A DNA stretch of 64,000 nt from Zea mays (taxonomy: Eukaryota > Streptophyta > Magnoliopsida > Poales > Poaceae), in NCBI RefSeq assembly GCF_902167145.1, contig NC_050097.1, positions 44,624,095 to 44,688,094 on the forward strand, read 5' to 3'. The notes under the pieces were generated by a model that did not search any database, was not told the origin of the DNA, and saw nothing but the letters and a program-made list of their open reading frames with translations. Both the position numbers and the translations under genes were made by a program. The first letter of the stretch is position 1. Each line of letters opens with the position of its first letter. Below are positions 34,532 through 46,322 of the stretch, piece by piece.

Positions 34532-35745
34532 AGAAGTCGAGTGTTTTTTCTAGCACTCGCGCGAGGTCAGGAATTGATTGTATTCATCTTGATAATGGGA
34601 TATATGTTAGTCTATGGATTTGGATCCAGGGAGGATGCCTTGTCCATGAGACGGGAAAAAAGAATTAAGGATTAATGTGTGGATACCTGAGTCAAGCTTT
34701 TGAACGTACTAAGCACATGCCGGGAAAAATGGTAACCGGTAAACCTAGTACCTGAGTGAAGCCGGGCGCGGACTTTATCCCTCATGCGACCTGAGACTGG
34801 GTCTCCCATGCTAGCTATGGTGGGTACAAGTGCGGTCACTGCACGGCGGCAGCCGGGGTCAGTGGAGCATTGTATGCCAAGGCGGTGAGGCCTGGACGCG
34901 AACGGGGAATCGATGGGGACGGTTGTCATGTGTGGGGTCGGAGTACCCTGACATGCCGTGTGTTTAGGTTTACCTAGCAAGGTTAAAACTCGATTCGAAT
35001 CGTCTGCTTCTCGCAGCTAATGAGACTGCTTGACCCCTTGTACTGCATCGAGTAAGAAGTGAAATGAGGTTACATGAGATAACTTGTTGCTTGAACTAAA
35101 TGCTTGTCACCATGTATGCTTAGAAGGAGCCAATCTAGCTAAGATAATGAGAATAGAATTTGAAAAGCTAAAAGTGGATTTTAGAAACAGCTAGTGCTTT
35201 TGGCAAACCAAACCACTCAGCCAAACAGCTGCATAGTCTAGAGGTAGCGGAGTAGACTCCTCACACCGGTTAAGTCTAGCTGAGTATTAGTATACTCATC
35301 CTTGTTTGTGGCATAATTTTTGCAGGTACCATTCAGGAAATGGTTGATGGTGTGACTTGGCCTACCACCCCGCCACCGGGTTGGACGGTCGAGTGGGATG
35401 TTGCTCCAGCAGGAGAAGAGCACGAGGAGTAGTGGGCTAGGCCTTGCCCATTTCCTCGATACTGACGACATCGATTATCCGCTGCACTTTATTTTGTGAA
35501 CTCTTACTTTGCTACTCAAAAACTTCGATTTATGTAATAACTCAGTACTTAATTTGAGGTTTCCTGTTTTATTGTATTTCTTCTGTGACTCACCTTCGAG
35601 TGAGATTGTGGAATTTGATCCTGGTTAAGTGGCTCTATCAGACTAGATCTGAGGGACTGACGGGTTATTCCGATTTAAGTGTGTTGCGGCCCCTGAGGCG
35701 TGACTTAGGCACTTAAGATGGAATAATTCGGGTGGTTCTGCCACA
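34532..35745 (+). repeat. C 3' LTR, right part (1214 bp)
   Basis: Continues the LTR after D (the second TCGGT is 34527-34531) and ends GGTTCTGCCACA. With the left part it makes a 4684-bp LTR. Followed directly by T sequence ACAAGTAATG. Confidence 0.88.
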
Positions 35746-36318
35746 ACAAGTAATGATGGCGCCCCGCATGCTCCATGACGACGGCGGCTCTCAGCCCCCT
35801 TACGGAAGCAAGGAGACGTCAGCAAGGACTCGACAGCCCCGACAGCTGTCCTTCCGCCAGGCACCAGCGCTCCTCCGACGGCCACGACATCACACGAACA
35901 GGGTGCCAAAACCTCTCCGGCTGCCACGACAGCATGTACTTAGGGCACTAGCTCTTCTCCGCTAGACACGTTAGCACACTGCTACACCTCCCATTGTACA
36001 CCTGGACCCTCTCCTTACGCCTATAAAAGGAAGGTCCAGGGCCCTCTTACAGAGGGTTGGCCACGCGGGGAAGGACGGGACGTCGCTCGCGTAAGCCTCT
36101 TGCTCCCTCCCGCGTGGACGCTTGTAACCCCCTACTGCAAGCGCACCCGACCAGGGCGCGGGACAAACACGAAGGCCGTGGGTTTCCCCTTTTACGCCTG
36201 TCTCCCTCCGGCTTCTTCCCCCCTTCGCGCTCCGTCTCGCGCCGACCCATCTGGGCTGGGGCACGCGGCGACAATTTACTCGTGGGTCCAGGGACCCCCC
36301 GGGTTCGAAACGCCGACA
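35746..36318 (+). repeat. T 5' LTR, right 573 bp (copy 2)
   Basis: TATAAAAG at 36022-36029; ends TTCGAAACGCCGACA and is followed by the primer site TGGCGCGCCAAGTAGGGG at 36321-36338. Confidence 0.85.
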
Positions 36319-36378
36319 GTTGGCGCGCCAAGTAGGGGCCTGCTGCGTGTTGACGAACAGCTTCCCGTCAAGCTCCAG

Positions 36379-39348
36379 ATGGGCAGTCTCCAGCGACCTT
36401 TCCAGCCCGGAACCCCAACGAGGGAAACGTCGGGCATCGACCTCGCATCTGAGACGAAGACGAGCGCCATTTCCCTGCAACACGCCAACTCCAAGCGGAC
36501 GGACGATGCCAGCACGCTCGCGAAAGACTTGCCGGGCGTCACCCTCGTACCTAAGACGACGGTGCAGTCTACCCCCGACGTGACTTCGTCATCGCCCGTC
36601 GACCAAGAGGTACCGACCGATTCCCATCTCGTGCCTTTTGGATTCGGCCTCGACCCACCAAGCGACTTCGCTTCGGTGGACGCTTTCATAGAGGCAAGTC
36701 CAAACCCTCTGGGGTATCGTATGCGGTCACCCTGGGACCGGATGACAGCCGTCTCGACCTACGGGCCCTCGGGCTCCGAGGAAGATGACGAGCCCGACTT
36801 TAGTTGGGATTTCTCCGGACTTGGTAACCCCAGTGCCATGCGGGACTTCATGACCGCATGCGACTACTGCCTTTCCGACTGTTCCGACGGTAGCCGCAGC
36901 TTCGGCGATGAGGACTGCGGCCCAAGTCGTGAATGTTTCCACGTCGATCTAGGGGGTCCCGGCGAAGGCAACCATCTTGGTACACCGGAAAACGGTGACC
37001 CCCTAGGCCTACGCCTCGCGTTGACATCCTTCGGGAGCTAGCTGTGGTCCCCATCCCGGCGGGGGGTCATGACCCACAGCTCGAGCAAATCCGCGAGATG
37101 CAGGCCAGGCTCGACGAGGGAGCAGGAACGCTTGAGCCGTTCCGCCGGGACATCGGGCAGGAATGGGCAGGCCAACTGCCGGCCGGAGAAGCACGTCATC
37201 TACCCTAGGGCATCCAGCACCGCATCGCAGACGATGTCAGGGCAAGGCCGCCACCGGCTTCTAGTGGGGTCGGCCAGAACCTGGCTGCAGCGGCATTACT
37301 TCTCCGCGCGATGCCGGAGCCATCAACCACCGAGGGGCGGCGTATCCAGGGAGAGCTCAAGAATCTCCTGGAGGATGCCGCGGTCCGACGGGCCGAAAGC
37401 TCTGCCTCCCGAAGGCAGGGGTACCCCTCAGAACATCGTGCCGCGACTTCCCGATTCATGCGGGAAGCCTCGGTCCACACCGGGCGCACGCGCAACACAG
37501 CGCCTGCGGCCCCGGGTCGCCTCGGCAACGAACACCCTCACCGCAACCGTCGAACCCACCTCGACGAGAGGGTGCGCCGAGGCTACCACCCCAGGCGTGG
37601 GGGACGCTACGACAGCGGGGAGGATCAGAGTCCCTTGCCCGAACCACCCGGTCCGTAGGCTTTCAGCCGGGCCATACGACGGGCATCGTTCCCGACCCGG
37701 TTCCGAACCCCGACTACTATCACAAAGTACTCGGGGGAGACAAGGCCGGAACTGTGGCTCGCGGACTACCGGCTGGCCTGCCACCTGGGTGGAACGGACG
37801 ATGACAACCTCATCATCCGCAACCTCCCCTTGTTCCTCTCCGATACCGCTCGAGCCTGGCTGGAGCACCTGCCTCCGGGGCAGATCTCCAACTGGGACGA
37901 CCTGGTCCAAGCCTTCGTCGGCAACTTCCAGGGCCAGTACGTGCGCCCTGGGAACTCCTGGGATCTCCGAAGCTGCCGCCAGCAGCCGGGAGAGTCTCTC
38001 CGGGACTACATCCGGCGATTCTCGAAGCAGCGCACCGAGCTGCCCAACGTCACCGACTCGGATGTCATCGACGCGTTCCTCGCCGGCACCACCTGCCGCG
38101 ACCTGGTGAGCAAGCTGGGTCGCAAGACCCCCACCAGGGCGAGCGAGCTGATGGACATCGCCACCAAGTTCTCCTCTGGCCAGGAGGTGGTTGAGGCCAT
38201 CTTCCGGAAGGACAAGCAACCCCAGGGCCGCCCACCAGAAGATGTCCCCGAGGCGTCAACTCAGCGCGGCACCAAGAAGAAAGGCAAGAATAAGTCGCAA
38301 GCCCTCGGACGTGGACCTTGTCGCCGCTGCTGAGTACAAGAACCCTCGAAAACCTCCCGGGGGCGCCAACCTCTTCGATAAGATGCTCAAGGAACCATGC
38401 CCCTATCATCAGGGGCCCGTCAAGCACACCCTTGAGGAGTGCGCCATGCTTCGGCGCCACTTTCACAAGGCCGGGCCACCAGCGGAGGGTGGCAGGGCTC
38501 GCGACGACGATAAGAAGGAAGATCACAAGGCAGGAGAGTTCCCCGAGGTCCACGACTGCTACATGATCTACAGTGGGCGAGTGGCGAACGCCTCGGCTCG
38601 ACACCGCAAGCAAGAGCGTCGGGAGGTCTGCTCGGTAAAGGTGGCGGCGCCAGTCTACCTAGACTGGTCTGACAAGCCCATCACCTTCGACCAGGATGAC
38701 CACCCCGACCGCGTGCCGAGCCTGGGGAAATACCCGCTCGTTGTCGACCCTGTCATCGGCAATGTCAGGCTCACCAAGGTCCTCATGGACGGAGGCAGCA
38801 GCCTCAACATCTTCTACGCCGAGACCCTCGGGCTCCTGCGGATCGATCTGTCCTCGGTCTGGGCAGGCGCTGCGCCTTTTCACGGGATCATCCCCGGGAA
38901 GCGCGTCCAACCCCTCGGACAACTCGATCTACCCGTCTGCTTTGGGACACCCTCCAACTTCCGAAGGGAGACCCTCACGTTCGAGGTGGTCGGGTTTCGA
39001 GGAACCTACCACGCAGTACTGGGGAGGCCATGCTACGCCAAGTTCATGGCCGTCCCCAACTACACCTACCTCAAGCTCAAGATGCCGGGCCCCAATGGGG
39101 TCATCACCGTCGGCCCCACATATCGACATGCGTACGAATGCAACGTGGAGTGCGTGGAGTACGCCGAGGCCCTCGCCGAATCCGAGGCCCTCATCACCGA
39201 CCTGGAGAGCCTCTCCAAGGAGGCACCAGACGTGAAGCGCCACGCCGGCAACTTCGAGCCAGCGGAGACGGTTAAATCCGTCCCTCTCGACCCCAGCAAC
39301 GACGCCTCCAAGCAGATCCGGATCGGCTCTGAGCTCGATCCCAAATAG
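36379..39348 (+). pseudogene. T gag-protease, copy 2
   Basis: Collinear with 7449-10679. Additional damage: an in-frame loss of about 267 bp near 36413, a one-base loss near 36999, TAG at 37656-37658 (CAG in copy 1), and a rearranged stretch near 38295-38315 that shifts frame. It shares TAG at the position of 8544 and at the end (39346-39348). Capsid, CPYH zinc-knuckle variant (near 38400) and protease VLMDGGSSLNIFY (near 38785) are recognisable. A 12-base addition lies near 39173-39186 relative to copy 1. Confidence 0.82.
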
Positions 39349-40292
39349 GAAGCAGTGCTCGTCGACTTTCTCCGTGCAAACGCCGACGTATTCGCGTGGA
39401 GTCCCTCGGACATGCCCGGCATACCGAGGGATGTCGCCGAGCACTCGCTGGATATCCGAGCTGGAGCCCGACCCGTCAAGCAGCCCCTGCGCCGATTCGA
39501 CGAAGAAAAGCGCAGAGCCATAGGCGAGGAGATCCACAAGCTAATGGCGGCAGGGTTCATCAAAGAGGCAAAAGGCGTAAAGCTCAATCCCGAGAAGTGT
39601 GTCTTCGGGGTCCCCCGAGGCATGCTCTTGGGGTTCATCGTCTCCGAGCGGGGCATCGAGGCCAACCCGGAGAAGATCGCGGCCATCACCAGCATGGGGC
39701 CCATCAAGGACTTGAAAGTCGTACAGAGGGTCACGGGATGCCTTGCGGCTCTGAGCCGTTTCATCTCGTGCCTCGGCGAAAGAGGCCTGCCTCTGTACCG
39801 CCTCTTAAGAAAGGCCGAGTGCTTCACTTGGACCCCTGAGGCCGAGGAAGCCCTCGGGAACCTGAAAGCGCTCCTCACGAACGCGCCCATCTTGGTGCCC
39901 CCCGCTGCCGGAGAAGCCCTCTTGGTCTACGTCGCCGCTACCACTCAGGTGGTTAGCGCCGCGATCGTGGTTGAGAGACGAGAAATGGGGCATGCATTGC
40001 CCGTCCAGAGGCCAGTCTACTTCATCAGTGAGGTACTATCCGAGACCAAGATCTGCTACCCACAAATTCAGAAGCTGCTGTACGCGGTGATCCTAACGCG
40101 ACAGAAGTTGCGACACTACTTTGAGTCTCATCCGGTGACTGTGGTGTCATCCTTCCCCCTGGGGGAGATCATCCAGTGCCGAGAGGCCTCGGGTAGGATT
40201 GCAAAGTGGGCGGTGGAAATCATGGGCGAGACAATCTCGTTCGCCCCTTAGAAGGCCATCAAGTCCCAAGTCTTGGCGGACTTTGTGGCTGA
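39349..40292 (+). pseudogene. T reverse transcriptase / RNase H, RT core deleted
   Basis: Continues in frame after the TAG at 39346. The start of RT is present (NADVFAWSPSDMPGIP, MAAGFIKE), then the frame jumps to KLNPEKCVFGVPRG. Compared with E, about 150 codons including the catalytic YVDD are missing, yet the frame is kept. The connection region and first part of RNase H follow (FISEVLSETKICYPQIQKLL). TAG at 40249-40251 and a second stop near 40341 end it. It cannot make a working RT. Confidence 0.85.
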
Positions 40293-42164
40293 ATGGGTCG
40301 ATACCCAACTCCCAACAGTTCCGATCCAACCGAAACTCTAGACCATGTTTTTCGACGGTCGCTGATGAAGACAGGGGCAGGCGCGGGCCTGCTCTTCATC
40401 TCGCCCCTCGGGAAGCACCTACGCTACGTGCTACGCCTCCACTTCCCGGCGTCCAACAATGTGGCCGAGTACGAGGCTCTGGTCAACGGGTTGCGCATCA
40501 CCATCGAGCTGGGGGTCCGACGCCTCGACGCTCGCGGTGACTCGCAGCTCGTCATCGACCAAGTCATGAAGAACTCCCACTGCCGCGACCCGAAGATGGA
40601 AGCCTACTGCGATGAGGTTCGGCGCCTGGAAGGCAAGTTCTACAGGCTCGAGCTCAACCACATCGCCCGACGTTACAACGAGACTGCGGACGAGCTGGCT
40701 AAGATAGCTTCGGGGCGAACAACGGTTCCCCCGGACGTCTTCTCCCGAGACCTGCATCAACCCTCTGTCAAGACCGACGACGCGCCCGAGCCTGAGGCAC
40801 CCTCGGCCCAGCCCGAGGCACCCTCGGCCCCCGAGGGTGAGGCACTGCGCGTCAAGGAGGAGCGGAGCGGGGTCACGCCCAATCGAAACTGGCAGACCCT
40901 GTACCTACAATATCTCCACCGAGGAGAGCTACCCCTCGACCGAGCCGAAGCTCAGCGGTTGGCGCGGCGCAGCCCCTCAGGCATCCTCCAGCGGTTGGGG
41001 GACGGGAAGGAGCTCAGCGGTTGGGGGACGGGAAGGAGCTCTACCACCGCAGCCCCTCAGGCATCCTCCAGCGGTGCATATCCATTGCCGAAGGCCAGGA
41101 GCTCTTTCAAGAAATACACTCGGGGCCTTGCGGTCATCACGCAGCACCTCGAGCCCTTGTTGGAAACGCTTTCCGACAAGGTTTCTACTGGCCGACAGCG
41201 GTGGCCGACGCCACTAGAATTGTCCGCACCTGCGAAGGGTGTTAGTTCTATGCGAGGCAGACACACTTGCCCGCTCAGGCTCTGCAGACCATACCCATCA
41301 CCCGGCCGTTTGCTGTGTGGGGGTCTGGACCTCGTTGGCCCCTTGCAGAAGGCACCAGGGGGCTACACGCACCTGCTGGTCGCCATCGACAAATTCTCCA
41401 AGTGGATCGAGGTCCGACCCCTAAACAGCATCAGGTCCGAACAGGCGGTGGCGTTCTTCACCAACATCATCCATCGCTTTGGGGTCCCGAACTCCATCAT
41501 CACCGACAACGGCACCCAGTTCACCGGCAGAAAGTTCCTGGACTTCTGCGAGGATCATCACATCCGGGTGGACTGGGCCGCCGTGGCTCACCCCATGACG
41601 AATGGGCAAGTAGAGCGTGCCAACGACATGATCCTGCAAGGACTCAAGTCGCGGATCTACAACGACCTCAACAAGTTCGACAAGCGATGGATGAAGGAGC
41701 TCCCCTCTGTGGTCTGGAGTCTGAGGACAACACCGAGCCGAGCCACGGGCTTCGCACCGTTCTTTCTAGTCTATGGGGCCGAGGCCATCTTGCCCACAGA
41801 CTTAGAATACGGTTCCCCGAGGACGAGGGCCTACGCCGACCAAAGCAATCGAGCTAATCGAGAAGACTCACTGGACCAGCTGGAAGAGGCTCGGGACATG
41901 GCCTTACTACACTCGGCGCGGTACCAGCAGTCCCTGCGACGCTACCACACCCGAGGGGTTCGGTCCCGAGACCTCCAGGTGGGCGACCTGGTGCTTCGGC
42001 TGCGACAAGACGCCCGAGGGCGGCACAAGCTCACGCCTCCCTGGGAAGGGCCGTTCGTCATCGCCAAGGTTCTGAAGCCCGGAACGTACAAGCTGGCCAA
42101 CAGTCAAGGCGAGGTCTACAGCAACGCTTGGAACATCCGACAGCTACGTCGCTTCTATCCTTAA
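40293..42164 (+). pseudogene. T RNase H (end) and integrase
   Basis: The open frame starts at a one-base loss near 40360. RNase H remainder (GAGLLFISP, RITIELGVRRLDARGDSQLV, the later DELAKIASG), a Pro/Glu linker, then a rearranged zinc-binding region in the wrong frame (about 40960-41290; 26-bp tandem copy of AGCGGTTGGGGGACGGGAAG...). The integrase core is intact: GLDLVGPLQKAPGGYTH, ITDNGTQFTG, and E in NGQVERANDM. The C-terminal part ends LRRFYP at 42162, with no chromodomain, as expected for the Tat lineage. Confidence 0.85.
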
Positions 42165-43788
42165 GATGCTTTCAAGTTGTTCGTACACCTCGTTCACACA
42201 CGAAGTCTGGTCATCAAGGAAGGGTCAGCCTTGCCTCGGCAAAGCCCAACCCTCCCTCGGGGGCTAAAAGGGGGGAACCCCCTCTGCGTCAAAATTTTCC
42301 TCGGAAAAAGATCTTTTCTGCCAGAATGTCTTTCGTGCTTTTCGACTACTTCGAAAGTGGATCCTGAAAACGACAGAGTACACGTAAGCAGCCAAGGCTG
42401 ACCGAGCCGAGGGACTCCTACGCCTCCGGGATACGGATACCTCACTCATCACCTTCTGCGATAAGTAACTCACGCTCGGATAAGTGATTCCGCGGACCGA
42501 ACAAGTCTTCACGCTCGAAAACTCTTCTGCCGAAACGATTTTTTGGGCCTTCTCGACTACATCGATAGCAGAATCCTACGGACGAGTAAGAGTACACGTA
42601 AGCAGCAAGGCCAATCGAGCCGAGGGATTCCTACGCCTCTAGGATACGGATACCTCACTCATCACCTTCCGTGAAAAGTAACTCTCGCTCGGACAAACAA
42701 TTCTGTTACCGACAAATAAGTCCAGATACTCGAAACAAGAGGAAAAGAAACGCAGCTTTACAACACGACGACAGTATGTTTGGGCCTCGGCGGCCGCAGA
42801 AAACATACGTACACTACAAGATAACCCGATCCTGCAGGCTCGGACCTTGACAGTTGAAGGGAGCAGCAGCACCCTCGGCGTCAACTACACCTTCGGCGAG
42901 GTCCGACCTAGCCTCGGACGGCGACGCGGTCGGGGGACCCCCACTCCGAAGGACGGCATCAGCACCACGCCCGGGCCATCGCCGCCAGGGTCTTCTCCAG
43001 GAATCCGGCTCGAACAGACGACTCGGCCGGCCACCCCGAAGCCTCAGCCAGCTGTCCCCCGAGGACATCAGCCCGGCCCGTGGCCTCGGCAACTCAACTC
43101 CAGCGTCGGTCCCGCCAGCGGACGACCCGGCCAGGCTCCGGCCGACCAAATCTTCTTTTCGAGCCAACTCTGCCCCTGTCCATGCTGACACCGCTACCTC
43201 CGGATTCGGCTCATCGAAGGGCGGCCGAGGGGTTCCTTTAACTAAGCAAGAGAAGCCTCGGGCGGCAAGGCCGACCGAGCCGAGGGATTCCTACGCCTCC
43301 GGGATACGGATACCTCACTCGTCAGCTTCGCACGAGGCAACTCACACTTGGTGAAGCGGCTCAGATAGCCGACAGGCGAGTCTTAGTGCTCGAAACGAGG
43401 AAAAAACATGGCTCCGTGCCAAAAATACATACACGTTCAGGCCTCGACGCCACAATGAACAGACACCGGCACTCAAGGTGCCATTACAAACGAAACTCCA
43501 GTTCCGTAAACGTGGGTACGAACAACCCCCCCCCCACATTGGAGGGCCCGCGGGGCGATAAGGCTCCAGGTTGTCCACCGTTGCCCGCTCCAGCAGCAGC
43601 GACAACGACCTCCGCTCCGGGTGGCCGAACTGCAGCAGCAATGGCCTCAGGGCGGACGCTGCTGCAACAATGCCCTCGCCCACGTCTACGCTCGAGGGGC
43701 GAGGACAAGTACAAAGAGCCGGAGGCCCGGAACGCGGATGGTGGCGGTGATCCCGCCGGCGACGAGGACTTCTCCAGCCGCCGCCACC
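42165..43788 (+). other. T 3' non-coding region, first part, with three dispersed repeats
   Basis: No convincing gene on either strand. A segment built on TCCTACGCCTCCGGGATACG-GATACCTCACTC recurs near 42415-42455, 42625-42665 and 43285-43325, each followed by a similar AAGTAACTC/GCAACTCAC stretch and preceded by CCGAGCCGAGGGA. Between the copies the flanking sequence is only partly alike, so these are old duplications. Confidence 0.6.
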
Positions 43789-44003
43789 TGTCACACCCGG
43801 ATTTTAGGGGTCCAAAACCCGGGCGCGAACATAATCACCAGGTGTGCTGGGACCAAGTCTCACACATATGATGAATCATGGCACATGATCGAATGTCACA
43901 TCTTTATATATAACAGGAGTTCTATACAAAATAAATAATTACATTATAAGGAGACAACGGTCCAGCAACCCAAAGTTGACTGGGAGACGACGACCTAGAC
44001 CTC

Positions 44004-45127
44004 TCACGAACTCGTCACAGCATCCTCCAAGCGCATCATCCTGCGGTACCTGTTCTTGACCTGTGGGGGGGTGTGAGACAGCAAGAGTGAGCTCACATAC
44101 GTTCATCGCTCAACAAGTTGTGGGGAATAATGTGCATGAACTCGCCAAAGGTGGGAGCTCATGTGAAGTGTAAGGCTTACCAAAGAGGATGGTTAGAGCT
44201 GAGCATTGCTTTTAGAGTTGGTCAAAATTTTATTAGCAGCTACTAAGTATAAGTAAATACCAACCCAGTTAGATAGTAGAACAAAAGTAACAACTTCACC
44301 TGCGATGCAAGGCATATGACAAATTGAGTTTAAGTTCCATAATTTAATCATGTGAGTGTCCGAGCTGCTCATGACCGTGAGCACGGCTAGTATACCAGTT
44401 TTACACTCTGCAGAGGTTGCGCATCTTTACCCACAAGTCATGTTACCCATCCGCCAAGGGATCGCGACTTCCCATACACCTCTACCGAGGAGGCGAGGCA
44501 GGGTAACACTACGAGGCCTTTACAAAGTTCCACTAGCTTCAGAAAACCCGCTACAGTTTATAGGAAGCTCCAATGCAGGAATCCCTTGCAGGACCGCCAT
44601 CGCAGCAAAATCCTCCCGAGGGCCTTCCTAACAGGAATCCCTTGCAGGACTGCCAACGCAGCAAAATCCTCCCGAGGGCCTCCCTACACTGACCACTCCC
44701 CTACTGCCCTTGCCCCTTTCGGGTAAGGTAGTCTTCCACTAGCTTTCCTAATTAATCAGCCAAGGGGTCCCATTCCTCCCTTGTGGTAGCACTGTTTTCC
44801 CGGGTGGTTCTCCATGTTCCAATTAACATAATGATCTTAACATGAACAATAATAATAAACAGATAATAAAAAGTGTGATCATGAATAATGTATCTTCATA
44901 CCCAAAACCACATAAAGCACTAGCAAGTACTACCCAAAAAGGTTCAGTGGTAAACAAGGTATAAAGGTAATCAAACTAGGCTAACCTATTGGGACCCATC
45001 AAAATTAACCTATGCAGATCATTATGATTAATTAGAACATGAGTAGGTAAAAAGAAGTGATCAAGGGCACAACTTGCCTGGGACTTGAGATTCCAGGTAC
45101 CAGGATGATCTTCAGGTGACTCGTGAC
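44004..45127 (-). other. Candidate spliced leader segment in F LTR: exon A, GC-AG intron (44061-45077), exon B
   Basis: On the minus strand exon A (45127-45078) follows GTGAG and ends TCCCAG|GCAAGT. The 1017-nt intron ends CCCCCCACAG|GTCAAG and exon B (44060-44004) ends with TGA. Phase 0 gives one open frame (PEDHPGTWNLKSQ then VKNRYRRMMRLEDAV). A perfect palindrome GTGAGCTCAC (44087-44096) lies 26 nt before the acceptor. Same layout as C and D, though the peptides are not alike. Confidence 0.42.
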
Positions 45128-46047
45128 CTCACTGCTAGTCGTAGCAATTCAAACAAACATGGTATAGGCAAAATTAACATTACACCAAACATAAGAACAA
45201 AATACACATTAATAATATACATATTAAAATAAGATCATAGGAACAGGAATCATTAATTTTGGAGTTATAGATTTTAAGTTATGAATTTTCAAAGGTTTTA
45301 TGTGTTTAAAATGGATTAAGTGAGAGATTAAATTTCTAATTGTTTTCATGACAAAACAGAGGCTCTAGGTGGTAGAGAATAAAATTACAAAATTTTAGAA
45401 AGTGGAATGGATTAATTTGGACTAAAAATGGATTTTCTATGATTTAAACAAGTTCTAGCATTTATTTATCTATTAAAAATCCATTTATAAACTATTTTCT
45501 CTGTTTTATAATACTCTGGACTGGGCCTCAATTACTGCAAAGCGCAGGGGGCTAAGGCGCAAATATTCCAAGACTCCGTGAACAGAATCCGAGGACGGCG
45601 GGTTCAATAGCAAATTTTCCGGGGTCTCTTTTAGAAGTGAGCTCGGCTGAAGCTATCTGGGTGATTATGAGCCCTCAGATTCCGATCTGACGGATCCGTT
45701 ATAACGACGAAGAGGTACGCGTTATTGACCGTCGATCCAGAGATTCACGGCCAGGATTTAAAACTATGTTTTCTCTCCTGGATCCATCCGATCCCGATCG
45801 GACGGCCCATTACGTTTCCGGCTGGGCAGGTCACCGTAAGCCGATCTCAGCCACACACGGCCGATCAGACGGCCACAAGATCGTCCCCAACCAGCAGAGC
45901 GGCGACCAGGCGGAATGCGCCGGCGCACAGGCCTCCGCGGCGGCGAGCTTGCCGGCGACGGCCAAAATGGCCCGCTGGCGACTAATTCCCCCGACCGAGA
46001 CTACCTAAACAGTGAGAGCACAATGGTGAACACAGTAATGTGGCTTA

Positions 46048-46322
46048 CCGAGCGCGCGGAACTATGGCGGAAGCAGGCCACGATGGGGGTGCGGAGAGAG
46101 ATCGGGCGCGAGCACCGGCGAGGAATTCCCGGACTGCCCCGCCCGTGGAGTAACTCAGATGCGGGGCAACACCTTCCTCCTGGCGCAGCGACGTTTCAAG
46201 GGCAAAGCCCGAGCTCTGAGCTGTGCGGTATGTCGACGGCGAGTTGGAGACTCGGATTCCCCCGGCGGCGGCGCTCGAGATTCAATGGAGTAGGGGAGAG
46301 TTGCAGCGGGTCCGCATTTATA
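46048..46322 (-). promoter_or_regulatory. TATA box and AUG-free first exon of the F LTR
   Basis: Minus strand TATAAAT at 46322-46316; a GC-rich stretch without any ATG runs to a donor GCGCTCG|GTAAGC (46048-46047). Matches the layout of C (TATA 18481, donor 18771). Confidence 0.45.

Larger units (their letters stand above)
20774..35432 (+). other. Candidate leader exons of the C 3' LTR, intron interrupted by element D
   Basis: Exon A at 20774-20896 ends TTGAAG|GCAAGC; exon B at 35326-35432 follows TTTTTGCAG and ends at TAG. Element D lies in the intron. The same signals and frame as in the LTR at 5115-6502, with a few substitutions. Confidence 0.4.
10693..35745 (+). mobile_element. Element C: long-LTR Ty3/gypsy chromovirus (Tekay-like), interrupted by D
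   Basis: Order: truncated 5' LTR, Met-tRNA primer site, ORF1, gag, protease, RT, RNase H, integrase with C-terminal chromodomain-like segment, polypurine tract, 4.7-kb 3' LTR. Chromodomain and very long LTRs point to the Tekay clade. The right flank is ACAAG in the T LTR; the left target duplication is not in the window. Without D it is about 11.6 kb. The 5' LTR lacks U3, so C has no promoter of its own here. Confidence 0.85.

Noticed and set aside
43386..43871. Short ORFs on both strands spanning the left edge of the F solo LTR
   Set aside because: They cross an insertion boundary and the minus-strand frame does not match the frame on the other side of F, so they cannot be one gene.
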